In this document: positions 53,550 through 62,427 of the stretch, piece after piece
Layout: every line of letters starts with the position of its first letter
Numbering within the stretch: position 1 is the stretch's first letter
Assembly: GCF_028747985.1 (NCBI RefSeq)
Contig: NZ_CP118108.1
Location: forward strand, 5,058,001 to 5,122,000
Length of the DNA stretch: 64,000 nucleotides
Direction of reading: 5' to 3'
Origin: Paenibacillus urinalis
Lineage (GTDB): Bacteria > Bacillota > Bacilli > Paenibacillales > Paenibacillaceae
The notes under the pieces: generated by a model
Database searches by the model: none
What the model was told of the DNA's origin: nothing
Seen by the model: the letters and a program-made list of their open reading frames with translations, nothing else
Position numbers and translations under genes: made by a program

Positions 53550-55403
53550 TCAGCCTACCTCTGTAAACTGGCTGTTATATAGCTCTGCATAGAATCCATT
53601 AGCCATAAGCAGTTCCTCATGGGTTCCTTTTTCAATTACATCCCCATGGTTCATGACGAGAATGACGTCTGCATCCCGAATTGTTGACAGTCTGTGGGCA
53701 ATCACAAAGCTGGTGCGATCCTTCATCAGCTCATTCATCGCCTGCTGAATCAAGGTCTCAGTCCGGGTGTCAACCGAGCTTGTCGCTTCATCGAGAATAA
53801 GGATGGAAGGATTGGCAAGAATAGCACGAGCAATCGTTAACAGCTGCTTCTGGCCTTGTGAGATATTAGATGCCTCTTCATTAAGAACCGTTTGATACCC
53901 ATCTGGCAGTGTACGGATAAAATGATCCGCTCTAGCTGCAACTGCGGCTTGCCGAACCTCTGTCTCCGAAGCCGCCTCACGGCCGTATGCAATGTTGTCA
54001 TAGATTGTACCGTTGAACAGCCATGTATCCTGCAGCACCATGCCGAACATGCTCCGCAGTCTGCTTCGCGGCATATCCGTAATATCTACACCATCAATTC
54101 GAATCGTGCCGCCTTGTACTTCGTAGAAGCGCATGAGCAGGTTAATAAGTGTTGTCTTGCCTGCCCCTGTCGGTCCTACGATGGCCACCGTCTGTCCCGG
54201 CTTCACATCGACATTCATATCAGTGATGAGCGGCTTGTCCTCGCTGTAGCCAAATTTTACATGCTCGAAGGTTACTGCACCCTGCACCTTGCTTGAAATA
54301 CGGGCTGTATCCTGTTCAGGCACTTCTTCTGTTTCATCCAGCAGCTCGAACACACGCTCGGCCGAAGCCACCGTGGATTGGATGACATTCGCAATGTTAG
54401 CCAGCTGATTGATCGGCTGAGAGAACTGACGTGAATATTGAATAAACGCCAGGATACTTCCGACATCCAGTGACCGTGTCGATACGAGAATTCCCCCAAC
54501 CACACAGATCAGCACATAGCCAATATTCCCGATGAACATCATGAGCGGCATGATCAGACCCGAAATAAACTGGGCCTTCCAGCCGGTCTCATAGAGCTCC
54601 TCATTGATCTTGTCAAAATTGCGGATCGACTGCTCTTCACGTCCAAATGCCTTAATGACATTATGCCCGGTGTACATCTCTTCAACATGACCATTCAGCT
54701 CGCCGAGTCTCTTCTGCTGGCCCACAAAATATCCCTGTGAACGGGAAGCGACTATGGCCACCACAATTAAGCTGAGCGGCAGCGTAAGCACTGTAATCAG
54801 TGTCAACAATGGACTGATCGTAAGCATCATGATGATGACACCGACCAATGTTACAAACGAGGTAATGAACTGCGCGAGACTCTGCTGCAGCGTATTGCTG
54901 ATATTATCTACATCATTCGTAGCCCGGCTGAGGATTTCCCCGTGTGTTCTTCCATCAAAATATTTGAGCGGAAGCCGTGACAGCTTGTCGTTAATCTGCT
55001 CCCGCATCTCAAATACAACACGCTGTGAGACACCGGCCATGAGATACTGCTGTATATAAGCAAACAGAGAGCTCAATAGATACAGGGCACCAAGCCACAT
55101 CAGAATTCTGGCAATCTCTACAAAATCAATGACCGCATTCGGATCAAACAGCGGCTCGGATAAAATATTTGTCGCCACCGCCATTAATTTAGGTGAAACA
55201 ATCGTGAACACCGTGCTCAGAATAGCCATAATAAACACAACGATCAATATTGTGTTTTGCGGCTTCAGATAACGAACCAGCCTCTTCATCGTGCCTTTGA
55301 AATCCTTGGCCTTCTCAACCGGCCCACGGCCGGGATGGCCCCCTGGATGCTTCGGCCCTGCCGTACTGGACGGGTTCTGCGAAGCTTTATTTTTACGACT
55401 CAT
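53550..55403 (-). CDS. ABC exporter half-transporter (subunit B of a heterodimeric MDR pair)
   Basis: 617 residues: a Gly/Pro-rich N-terminal tail (GPKHPGGHPGRGPVEK), six TM helices (about 45-330) and a C-terminal ATPase with Walker A GPTGAGKTT, signature ISQGQKQLLTIARA, Walker B ILILDEATSSVD and IAHRLSTI. The signature is SQGQ, and the Glu after Walker B is present, so this subunit holds the catalytic Glu. It overlaps the upstream exporter gene by 4 bp. Likely exports drugs, lipids or peptides. Confidence 0.93.
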   Translation of the reverse strand: MSRKNKASQNPSSTAGPKHPGGHPGRGPVEKAKDFKGTMKRLVRYLKPQNTILIVVFIMAILSTVFTIVSPKLMAVATNILSEPLFDPNAVIDFVEIARILMWLGALYLLSSLFAYIQQYLMAGVSQRVVFEMREQINDKLSRLPLKYFDGRTHGEILSRATNDVDNISNTLQQSLAQFITSFVTLVGVIIMMLTISPLLTLITVLTLPLSLIVVAIVASRSQGYFVGQQKRLGELNGHVEEMYTGHNVIKAFGREEQSIRNFDKINEELYETGWKAQFISGLIMPLMMFIGNIGYVLICVVGGILVSTRSLDVGSILAFIQYSRQFSQPINQLANIANVIQSTVASAERVFELLDETEEVPEQDTARISSKVQGAVTFEHVKFGYSEDKPLITDMNVDVKPGQTVAIVGPTGAGKTTLINLLMRFYEVQGGTIRIDGVDITDMPRSRLRSMFGMVLQDTWLFNGTIYDNIAYGREAASETEVRQAAVAARADHFIRTLPDGYQTVLNEEASNISQGQKQLLTIARAILANPSILILDEATSSVDTRTETLIQQAMNELMKDRTSFVIAHRLSTIRDADVILVMNHGDVIEKGTHEELLMANGFYAELYNSQFTEVG

Positions 55404-57127
55404 GCAATCTCCTCCTCTGACAGCTGTGAGGACACAATTTCTCGGTATACCTCACTATTTCGGAGCAGCTCGTCGTGAGTTCCACTGCCTACGATTACGC
55501 CTTCATCCATAACAAGAATCCGATCCGCATCTCTTACCGTGCTTACACGCTGGGCTACGATAATCACCGTTGAGTTGACGGTTTCGTCAACAAGAGCAGC
55601 TCTAAGCTTGGCATCCGTCTTGTAATCCAGAGCGGAGAAGCTGTCATCAAATACATAGATCTCCGGTCTGCGGACCAAGGCTCTCGCAATAGACAGTCGC
55701 TGCTTCTGTCCGCCTGATACATTGCTGCCTCCCTGCGAGATCATGCTCTCATATCCTTCCTCCATCCCGCTGATAAACTCAGCGGCCTGAGCGACCTCTG
55801 CAGCATGCCTTATCTCCTCCTCGGTTGCATCCTCCTTGCCGTAACGGATGTTGTCTGCGATGGTACCCGTGAATAGTACGGCTTTCTGCGGGACATATCC
55901 GATCTTCGAGCGCAGCTCTTGCTGAGAAATATCTTTTACATCGATGCCATTCACGCGAACACTGCCTTCGGTGACATCATAGAAGCGCGGGATCAACGCA
56001 AGCAGTGTTGATTTGCCCGACCCTGTTCCACCGATAATGGCAGTAATCTCTCCCGGCTGTGCCGTGAAGCTGATATCCTTAAGCGCATATTCCTCGGCGC
56101 CCGGATATTTGAACGACACATTATCAAATTCAAGTGTTCCATGCAGCTGACCAGCCGGCTTGGACACTTCAGGATCTGCAAGCTCCGGCTTCATTGTCAG
56201 CACTTCATTGATCCGAGCCGCAGAAGCTGCTGCCCGGGGCAGCATGACGAAGATGATCGACACCATCAGCAGAGAGAACATGATCTGCATGGCATATTGA
56301 ATAAACGCCATCATATTCCCCACCTGGATCTCTCCCGTGTTGATCCGAAGACCGCCGAACCAAATAATAGCGATGACAGAGAAGTTCATCACCAGCATCA
56401 TAACCGGCATCATGAAGGCCATAATCTTGTTCACCTTGATTGCGGTATCTGTGAGGTCACCATTCGCCTCGGTGAAGCGCACCTTCTCGTACCCGGTACG
56501 ATTGAATGAACGGATGACTCGAATGCCTGTCAACTGCTCGCGCAGAACGAGATTCAGACGATCCAGCTTCTTCTGAATGGCCTTAAAGAGCGGCAGCCCC
56601 TTGAAGGCAATCAGCGCAATAGCTCCTGCAAGGATCGGAAGCGATACTACAAGAACAAGAGACAGCTTGGCATCTTGGGATATGGCCATTATAAGACCAC
56701 CTATAAACATCAGCGGTGCACTGATCATCATCCGCAGCATCATCAGCAGCACGTTCTGAACCTGAGTAATATCATTCGTCGTTCTGGTGATGAGCGAAGC
56801 TGTTCCCACCTGGTCAAACTCGTGAAGAGAGAAATTCTCTACATGTCTAAACAATCGGCTGCGAAGATCACGTGCAAATTTGCCAGTAACCTGGGAGGAC
56901 AGGAAGCTCACAAGAATCGAGCATACTGTACCGAGCAGAGCGACAATGAGCATTACACCGCCAATACTCCATATGTAAGAAACGTCCCCCTCTGGTATTC
57001 CAAAATTGACGATATCAGACATTAATGTAGGCAAGAATAAATCAGATAACGATTGCAGCAGAAGTAAAAAAACGACGAGCGCTACACCCGCCTTATACGG
57101 ATTCAGCATCCGCAGCAGTTTCATCAT
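55400..57127 (-). CDS. ABC exporter half-transporter (subunit A of a heterodimeric MDR pair)
   Basis: 575 residues, six TM helices and an ATPase domain with Walker A GGTGSGKST, signature VSGGQKQRLSIARA and Walker B IYVFDDSFSALD. The residue after Walker B is Asp-Ser instead of Glu, which marks the degenerate site of heterodimeric exporters such as BmrCD and TM287/288; the partner has Glu. It overlaps marR by 4 bp and the partner by 4 bp, so the three form one operon. Confidence 0.93.
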   Translation of the reverse strand: MMKLLRMLNPYKAGVALVVFLLLLQSLSDLFLPTLMSDIVNFGIPEGDVSYIWSIGGVMLIVALLGTVCSILVSFLSSQVTGKFARDLRSRLFRHVENFSLHEFDQVGTASLITRTTNDITQVQNVLLMMLRMMISAPLMFIGGLIMAISQDAKLSLVLVVSLPILAGAIALIAFKGLPLFKAIQKKLDRLNLVLREQLTGIRVIRSFNRTGYEKVRFTEANGDLTDTAIKVNKIMAFMMPVMMLVMNFSVIAIIWFGGLRINTGEIQVGNMMAFIQYAMQIMFSLLMVSIIFVMLPRAAASAARINEVLTMKPELADPEVSKPAGQLHGTLEFDNVSFKYPGAEEYALKDISFTAQPGEITAIIGGTGSGKSTLLALIPRFYDVTEGSVRVNGIDVKDISQQELRSKIGYVPQKAVLFTGTIADNIRYGKEDATEEEIRHAAEVAQAAEFISGMEEGYESMISQGGSNVSGGQKQRLSIARALVRRPEIYVFDDSFSALDYKTDAKLRAALVDETVNSTVIIVAQRVSTVRDADRILVMDEGVIVGSGTHDELLRNSEVYREIVSSQLSEEEIA

Positions 57128-57753
57128 GTGTGATCACTTCCTTTTGTTGAAAATCTATCTTTGCAGTGCGGGTCAGTGCTTATCCGCTTCTGTTCCTTAT
57201 ACTCGTACACACGAGTCAGTAATTTCGCTAATTGAGCACTATCCTCTTCACCTAGATATTCAATCATTTCCTTCATATTGCTAATGAGCTCGCGGTGAAC
57301 GCCGCGGACTGCCTCTCGTCCGGCTTCAGTGATGGTAATCCGCATCACTCTGCGATCCGTCTCGTCCATTCTTCTCTCGACTAAACCCTGCTCCTCCAGC
57401 CCTTGAATGACAGGAGTAATGGTCGGCGCCTTGACCCGCATAATATCACTGATCTCGGATATCTTAAGCCCTTCAAGCTGATCCTTGGTCGTTGGACCAT
57501 TCTCTTGAAATTCTGTAATCATCCGCCCGACCACAGCAGGATCGTGCTTCTCAGGCGTTTCCTTCCCTCGGATTAACGTAACCAGCAGCACAATCTCGCT
57601 CGGATTGCGGCCTTCCGTCTTAGGCTGCTTCCAATTGCTGCGGTTAAATCTCATAAATGCAAAGAGCAGATTCTGTGCTAGTATATCCTTCTCTTTCAAT
57701 GCCTCACCCACTTTTTTTATTTGAACAAGATTCATAACGAAATTGCGGTGCAA
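57124..57753 (-). CDS. MarR-family transcriptional regulator of the ABC exporter
   Basis: Up to 209 residues. Winged HTH: ISEISDIMRVKAPTITPVIQGLEEQGLVERRMDETDRRVMRITITEAGREAV (about 100-155). The start is uncertain: TTG at 57753 lies 13 bases after AGGAGA; the in-frame ATG at 57735 and TTG at 57699 are alternatives. A 25-bp perfect palindrome covers the ribosome binding site, so it probably represses its own operon. Confidence 0.9.
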   Translation of the reverse strand: MHRNFVMNLVQIKKVGEALKEKDILAQNLLFAFMRFNRSNWKQPKTEGRNPSEIVLLVTLIRGKETPEKHDPAVVGRMITEFQENGPTTKDQLEGLKISEISDIMRVKAPTITPVIQGLEEQGLVERRMDETDRRVMRITITEAGREAVRGVHRELISNMKEMIEYLGEEDSAQLAKLLTRVYEYKEQKRISTDPHCKDRFSTKGSDHT

Positions 57754-57755
57754 CG

Positions 57756-57780
57756 AATTAATTAGGTCTCCTAATTAATT
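57756..57780. promoter_or_regulatory. 25-bp perfect palindromic operator at the marR start
   Basis: AATTAATTAGG (57756-57766), TCT, CCTAATTAATT (57770-57780). On the minus strand the centre reads AGGAGA, the marR ribosome binding site, so repressor binding would cover the 5' end of the mRNA. Size and AT-rich symmetry fit a MarR dimer site. Confidence 0.75.
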
Positions 57781-57905
57781 ATAAATCCATGCAGATTATA
57801 TGCTTTTGCACTCCTAAGTGTCAAACCGGAACCTTGCAGAATTTTGCAAATCCATAATTTATATATTGGCTGTTCTTGGGCCTTCACATTCTCTTTATTC
57901 CATAT

Positions 57906-57941
57906 AAAAAAGACGACCGTGACTCTATAGCCACAGCCGTC
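57906..57941 (-). terminator. Intrinsic terminator of uxaC
   Basis: GACGGCTGTG paired with CACGGTCGTC (8 of 10), followed on the minus strand by six T. Confidence 0.8.
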
Positions 57942-58014
57942 CATCCACAGAACTGTTATCCTTGCATCTATTCCATGCTCAGCTCATTACGATTCAGCAT
58001 TAATAACTACTCTA

Positions 58015-59442
58015 CTATACCTTGCTATACGCACTCTCAAAGTTAAAATAAGTCCGTGCATTCTCGTAGGATATGCCCTGCACGATACGGCCGAGCAGCT
58101 CAAGGTCATGCGGCGCCTCTCCGTTCTCTACCCATTCTCCAAGCAGATTGCACAGCAAGCGGCGGAAGTACTCATGCCGTGTGTAGGACAAGAAGCTTCT
58201 TGAATCGGTCAGCATGCCGACAAACCGGCTGAGCAGACCGACGTTGGACAATGCCTTCATCTGAGCGAGCATGCCGTCCTTCGTATCGTTGAACCACCAT
58301 GCCGCACCGAGCTGGATTTTGCCAGGAATACCGTCACCCTGGAAGCTGCCAGCGATCGCAGCCAGCACTTCATTGTCTCGAGGATTGAGCGAATACAGGA
58401 TCGTTCTTGGCAGCGCATCTTCACTAGCCAGTCCATCCAACAGCTTCACCAGCGGACCGGCAAGCGGGCTGTCATTCACGGAATCATAGCCGGTATCCGG
58501 GCCAAGCAGTCCGAGCATACGTGAGTTGTTGTTTCTTGCTGCATTGATATGGTATTGCATCGCCCAGCCGCGTGCCGCATACAGCTTGCCGAGGAAGATC
58601 AGTGTGTAGGTCTTATACTTCTGCTCCTCCAGCAGACTAGCCTTCTCGCCATTTAACACCTTGGCGAAGATGCCTGCTGCTTCCTCGCGGGTTACTTCCG
58701 CATACGGTACATAATCGAGCGCATGGTCGGACACACGTCCTCCAACAGAATGGAAGTAATCCACCCTTGCCTCCAGCACCTCAAGAAACGTATCGTAGCT
58801 CGTAATCGAACGTCCGGCGGTCTGCTCCAAGCGGGAGAGCCACTCGCCGAACCCTTCGCGGTTAATTTCAAGACCCTTATCAGGACGGAATGAAGGCAGC
58901 ACCGCGGTATCAAAACCATTCAGATCCCGAATCGCGGTATGATATTCCAGTGTATCCGCAGGATCATCTGTCGTGCAGACTACGGTTACTTTAGATTTCG
59001 TAATCAAGTCGCGAGCACCAAAGCCTTCACCATTCAGTTTGGCATTTACTTTCTCCCAGATGACCGGCGCGTTCTTCTCATTAATCAGCTCATATACACC
59101 GAAGAAACGCTGCAGCTCCAGGTGTGACCACGCATATACCGGATTGCCGATCGTCATCGGCACGGTTCTTGCCCAAGCGAGGAACCGATCGTAATCGCTG
59201 ACTCCCTCGCCTCCTGTTACATACTTCTCTTCAACGCCGTTTGCCCGCATCAGCCGCCATTTGTAATGATCGCCGTACAGCCAGGCTTCGGTTACATTGC
59301 GAAACGTTTTATTCTCATAAATCTCCTTGGGACTCAGGTGGCAGTGATAATCAATAATCGGCATATCCTTTGCATACTTCTCGTACAGCTCAATCGCTGT
59401 ATCATTCGTAAGTAGAAATTGTTCATCCAAAAAAGACTTCAT
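58015..59442 (-). CDS. uxaC: Glucuronate/galacturonate isomerase
   Basis: 475 residues of the uronate isomerase family: DYHCHLSPKEIYENK near the N-terminus (metal-site HxH), VVCTTDDPADTLEYH, ILYSLNPRDNEVLAAI, GAAWWFNDTKDGM and MLTDSRSFLSYTRHEYFRRLLC. It turns D-glucuronate to fructuronate or D-galacturonate to tagaturonate, feeding the Ashwell pathway. No other uxa/uxu genes are next to it. It might use uronates released by lyase/GH88 pathways, though GH88 products reach the pathway by another route. A perfect cre site lies upstream, which implies CcpA control. Confidence 0.95.
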   Translation of the reverse strand: MKSFLDEQFLLTNDTAIELYEKYAKDMPIIDYHCHLSPKEIYENKTFRNVTEAWLYGDHYKWRLMRANGVEEKYVTGGEGVSDYDRFLAWARTVPMTIGNPVYAWSHLELQRFFGVYELINEKNAPVIWEKVNAKLNGEGFGARDLITKSKVTVVCTTDDPADTLEYHTAIRDLNGFDTAVLPSFRPDKGLEINREGFGEWLSRLEQTAGRSITSYDTFLEVLEARVDYFHSVGGRVSDHALDYVPYAEVTREEAAGIFAKVLNGEKASLLEEQKYKTYTLIFLGKLYAARGWAMQYHINAARNNNSRMLGLLGPDTGYDSVNDSPLAGPLVKLLDGLASEDALPRTILYSLNPRDNEVLAAIAGSFQGDGIPGKIQLGAAWWFNDTKDGMLAQMKALSNVGLLSRFVGMLTDSRSFLSYTRHEYFRRLLCNLLGEWVENGEAPHDLELLGRIVQGISYENARTYFNFESAYSKV

Positions 59443-59543
59443 CTTCCTTACCCACTCCCTTTAGGTTGATTTTGGTTCGTTCAGGTTTATTTCTGATCTC
59501 AAACTCTAAGCTACACCCTTTCCCAAGAAAGTTCAACAATAAA

Positions 59544-59559
59544 ATGAGAACGCTAACAA
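59544..59559. promoter_or_regulatory. CcpA catabolite-response element (cre)
   Basis: ATGAGAACGCTAACAA fits the cre consensus WTGNNARCGNWWWCAW in every position. It lies 102 bp upstream of the uxaC start codon, between uxaC and the divergent pyrK. Repression of uxaC by preferred sugars is expected. Confidence 0.75.
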
Positions 59560-59701
59560 AAATGTTTGCTGAATGGACATGTGCGTACACTCACTGACAT
59601 TTTTCGTGAGTTCATGCAATGTAAATGACTGTTGACTGACATCTCGGCATTGTGATGAACCGGAGAATTGAATAGAGAATTTGGATCAGGGAGGGCTTCT
59701 G

Positions 59702-60394
59702 GTGGCGAGAGTTATTTCTAATATACAAGTGAATGATCACATTGGTCTTCTGGAGGTGGAAGCCGCAAGCGGCGGAGCACCAGGACAATTCTATATGCTG
59801 CGCGCTTGGAATGCAGGGCCGCTGCTTCCGAGAGCGATCAGCATTTTTGATGTGAAGGAGCATTCTATACAATTTCTATACCAGGTGGTGGGGGAAGGTA
59901 CTCGGCAGCTGTATCGTCTGCGGCAAGGGGAAGAAATTCAGATCACCGGACCTTTCGGTAACGGATTTCCCCAGCTGACTGGACGAGTAGCGCTTGTCGG
60001 CGGCGGCATTGGAGTCGCTCCCTTTTATTATGCTGCCAGGCAATACAAGAGTGCCGACCTCTACCTCGGCTTCAGTGAGCAACCCTATCTGGTTGAAGAA
60101 TTCAGCAGGATGGCCTCCTCTGTCAAGGTTGATGTCGGAGGAAGCATCCTCGGCTGTCTGGTGTTCTCAGACTACGATCTTGTGATCGCCTGTGGACCGT
60201 CAGGCATGCTGAAGGCGGTACAAATGAAGCAAGCCGCAGAGGGTAGTCGTACGAACGTCTATATATCGGTAGAAAATAAAATGGCCTGTGCAGTAGGCGC
60301 CTGCCTCGCATGCAGTATCCAGCATCACTCCGGCAGAGTTCAGACCTGTACAGACGGTCCTGTATTCCGGGCGGAGGAGGTAACTCTCCTATGA
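59702..60394 (+). CDS. pyrK: Dihydroorotate dehydrogenase B, electron-transfer subunit
   Basis: 230 residues. Ferredoxin-reductase-like: an FAD domain with [11 protein letters not shown], an NAD domain with [16 protein letters not shown] and IACGPSGML, and a C-terminal [2Fe-2S] site with Cys at about 196, 201, 204 and 216 (CAVGACLAC and CTDGPVF). It moves electrons from PyrD to NAD+. The open frame begins at 59681, but GTG at 59702 stands 7 bases after GGGAGG. It overlaps pyrD by 4 bp. Confidence 0.93.
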   Translation: MARVISNIQVNDHIGLLEVEAASGGAPGQFYMLRAWNAGPLLPRAISIFDVKEHSIQFLYQVVGEGTRQLYRLRQGEEIQITGPFGNGFPQLTGRVALVGGGIGVAPFYYAARQYKSADLYLGFSEQPYLVEEFSRMASSVKVDVGGSILGCLVFSDYDLVIACGPSGMLKAVQMKQAAEGSRTNVYISVENKMACAVGACLACSIQHHSGRVQTCTDGPVFRAEEVTLL

Positions 60395-61328
60395 TGAATC
60401 TATCCTGCTGTATTGCCGGCGTTCACTTCAAGAATCCAGTCATTATGGCCTCCGGAACCTTCGGATTTGGCCGTGAATATAACGGCATCTACGATATCAG
60501 TCAATTGGGTGGATTCGTTGGCAAGGGTCTTACCTTGCATCCTAGAGCAGGCAATGATGGAGAGCGGATCATAGAGACCTCTTCTGGCATGATGAACAGT
60601 ATCGGGCTCGCGAACCCGGGGATTGATGCTTTTCTGGCGAAGGAATCTCCCTTCTGGCAAACACTCGATACCGTTCGCATTGTGAATTTGGGGGGAGGAT
60701 CCCTGCAGGAATATACAGATGGTGCTGCTCAAATCGAAGCGCATGAAGAGAGACTCAGCCGCTCAACCGGGGGTAGAAGCTCCATCGATATGATCGAGCT
60801 GAACATCTCCTGCCCTAACGTCAAGGAAGGTGGAATGGCCTTCGGTATCAACACAGAGGCCGCAAGAAGCGTTATTTCTTCGGTACGTGAAGCCACCCGT
60901 CTGCCACTCATCGTCAAGCTATCACCGGGTGCCGAGAATCTGGTAGAGATGGCACAAATGTGCGAGCAGGAGGGGCGGATGCAATTTCTCTGATCAACAC
61001 CATCTCTGCGATGAGGATTAACATCCGTGAGCGGAGAAGCGTATTTAAGCAGGGCTATGCCGGATTGTCTGGTCCTGCCATCAAGCCGATCGCCCTTCGT
61101 ATGGTTCATCAGACCGCTCATGCTGTCCGTATACCGGTCATCGGAATGGGCGGGATCATGAGCACTGATGACATGATTGAATTTATTATGGCTGGTGCGG
61201 CAGCAGTCCAGATCGGGACAGCGAACTTTGTGAATCACCAAGCAGGTCCTGAGCTGATCAGGGGACTATCCGAATGGATGACCCGAGAGGGCGTATACAC
61301 CCTGGATGAGATCCGCGGTATCGTGTAA
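60391..61328 (+). pseudogene. pyrD: Dihydroorotate dehydrogenase B catalytic subunit, frameshifted
   Basis: FMN-containing catalytic subunit of the PyrDK complex, oxidising dihydroorotate in pyrimidine synthesis. ATG at 60391 after GGAGGAGG. The first frame runs to [10 protein letters not shown], then would read RMQFL and stop at 60993; the next frame continues [16 protein letters not shown] to 61328. Adding one G to the GGGG at about 60972-60975 restores [13 protein letters not shown], the family text, so one base seems lost. [13 protein letters not shown] (catalytic Cys), NSIGLANPG and [10 protein letters not shown] are all intact. Total 312 codons is normal. Either a true frameshift mutation or a homopolymer sequencing error. 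Confidence 0.88.
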
Positions 61329-61415
61329 TTTGATCCAACTTTTTCTGAATTTTAACGTTCTTCTATATTGGGAACGGTATAATTGAGAAAAACGAAAATG
61401 AGGTGTATCGGACAA

Positions 61416-62162
61416 ATGCAAATTACTTTTCTGGGGACGGGAGATATGTTCAGCTTCGAACAAGACCACAATAGCGCGATGCTCCTGTATAATGACACTC
61501 GGCTCATTATTGACTTTCCCGAGTCGAACGCGAAAGTGCTGTATAAGATGGGAATCAAGCTGGATGAGATCAAGGATGTGTTTATAACCCATCTGCACGA
61601 TGATCACATCAACGGCCTGCAGCAGCTCGGTTATTACGCGCAAGTATTTGGTAAGCAGAAGCCTAGGCTCTACATCCACGAGGATTTAATGGAGCCGCTC
61701 TGGCGCTCGCTTGAGCCTGGGATGCGTTATACCGTACAGGGTGAACGCACCCTGGAAGATTATTTCGAGCTGGTTCCGCTGCAGGAACAGAAGCCCTTCA
61801 GCATTGGAGGCGTTACATATGAGCTTACACTGACGAATCATGTACCCGGCATGCTGAGCTGTGGATTGTATGCACCTGGACTATTCTATTACAGCGGTGA
61901 TGCAACGATGGATTCCGATCTGCTTGAGCGCATTGCTGATGATGTCCAGGTTATTTTCTATGAATGCCATCTGCAGAACGTGACCATCTCATCGCACACC
62001 CATTTGGACGATATTAAGTCCTTACCGCTGCCCATCCAGACTAAAATCCAGCTCATGCACTACCATGACGGTTATGCGTCACCAGACGCCCGTGAACAAT
62101 TCAACAAGGGTGCCTTATCCAAGCTCGTAGAGCCGCTGGAGGTGATCAGACTGCATGAATAA
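61416..62162 (+). CDS. MBL-fold metal-dependent hydrolase (ribonuclease Z-like)
   Basis: 248 residues. MQITFLGTGDMFSFEQDHNSAML begins the fold; VFITHLHDDHINGL carries the HxHxDH zinc site; YSGDATMDSDLLER holds the bridging Asp, and SSHTHLDDIKSL and MHYHDGY further His. The layout is like RNase Z and its paralogues, but the RNase Z arm is absent, so the substrate is open. The frame begins at 61383; ATG at 61416 follows GAGGTG and is chosen. Overlaps the next gene by 8 bp. Confidence 0.85.
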   Translation: MQITFLGTGDMFSFEQDHNSAMLLYNDTRLIIDFPESNAKVLYKMGIKLDEIKDVFITHLHDDHINGLQQLGYYAQVFGKQKPRLYIHEDLMEPLWRSLEPGMRYTVQGERTLEDYFELVPLQEQKPFSIGGVTYELTLTNHVPGMLSCGLYAPGLFYYSGDATMDSDLLERIADDVQVIFYECHLQNVTISSHTHLDDIKSLPLPIQTKIQLMHYHDGYASPDAREQFNKGALSKLVEPLEVIRLHE

Positions 62163-62427
62163 CAATGCGGAGGAGCATTCAGTTAATAAGAAGCATACTT
62201 CAACAGACCTTTTATCCAGAAACTCATTCTATGTTGTTATGATCGTTATTCTTTTGGTCATTCTCACTGTAGGTATCCTCATGAGCTCTCTTGGAATAAG
62301 TATTGAAGTCGTTATTAATGCCGTCATCAGCTGTGTTGAGTGGATGACGAAATTCATCTTGCCCTGGATCTTCCTCTTCTACTTCATCAAGCTCGTCCAC
62401 AGCTATACTAGATCGAAGCAGGGTTAA
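62155..62427 (+). CDS. Small two-helix membrane protein of unknown function
   Basis: 90 residues: a hydrophilic N-terminus, TM helices at about 26-48 (YVVMIVILLVILTVGILMSSLG) and 58-80 (MTKFILPWIFLFYFIKLV), and a short basic end. Not recognised. It overlaps the MBL-fold gene by 8 bp, so it is probably in the same operon, and its 3' end overlaps the convergent helicase gene by 20 bp. Confidence 0.6.
   Translation: MNNNAEEHSVNKKHTSTDLLSRNSFYVVMIVILLVILTVGILMSSLGISIEVVINAVISCVEWMTKFILPWIFLFYFIKLVHSYTRSKQG

Noticed and set aside
60123..60311. Small open frames on the minus strand opposite pyrK
   Set aside because: Antisense to a gene with full cofactor motifs; no start signals.
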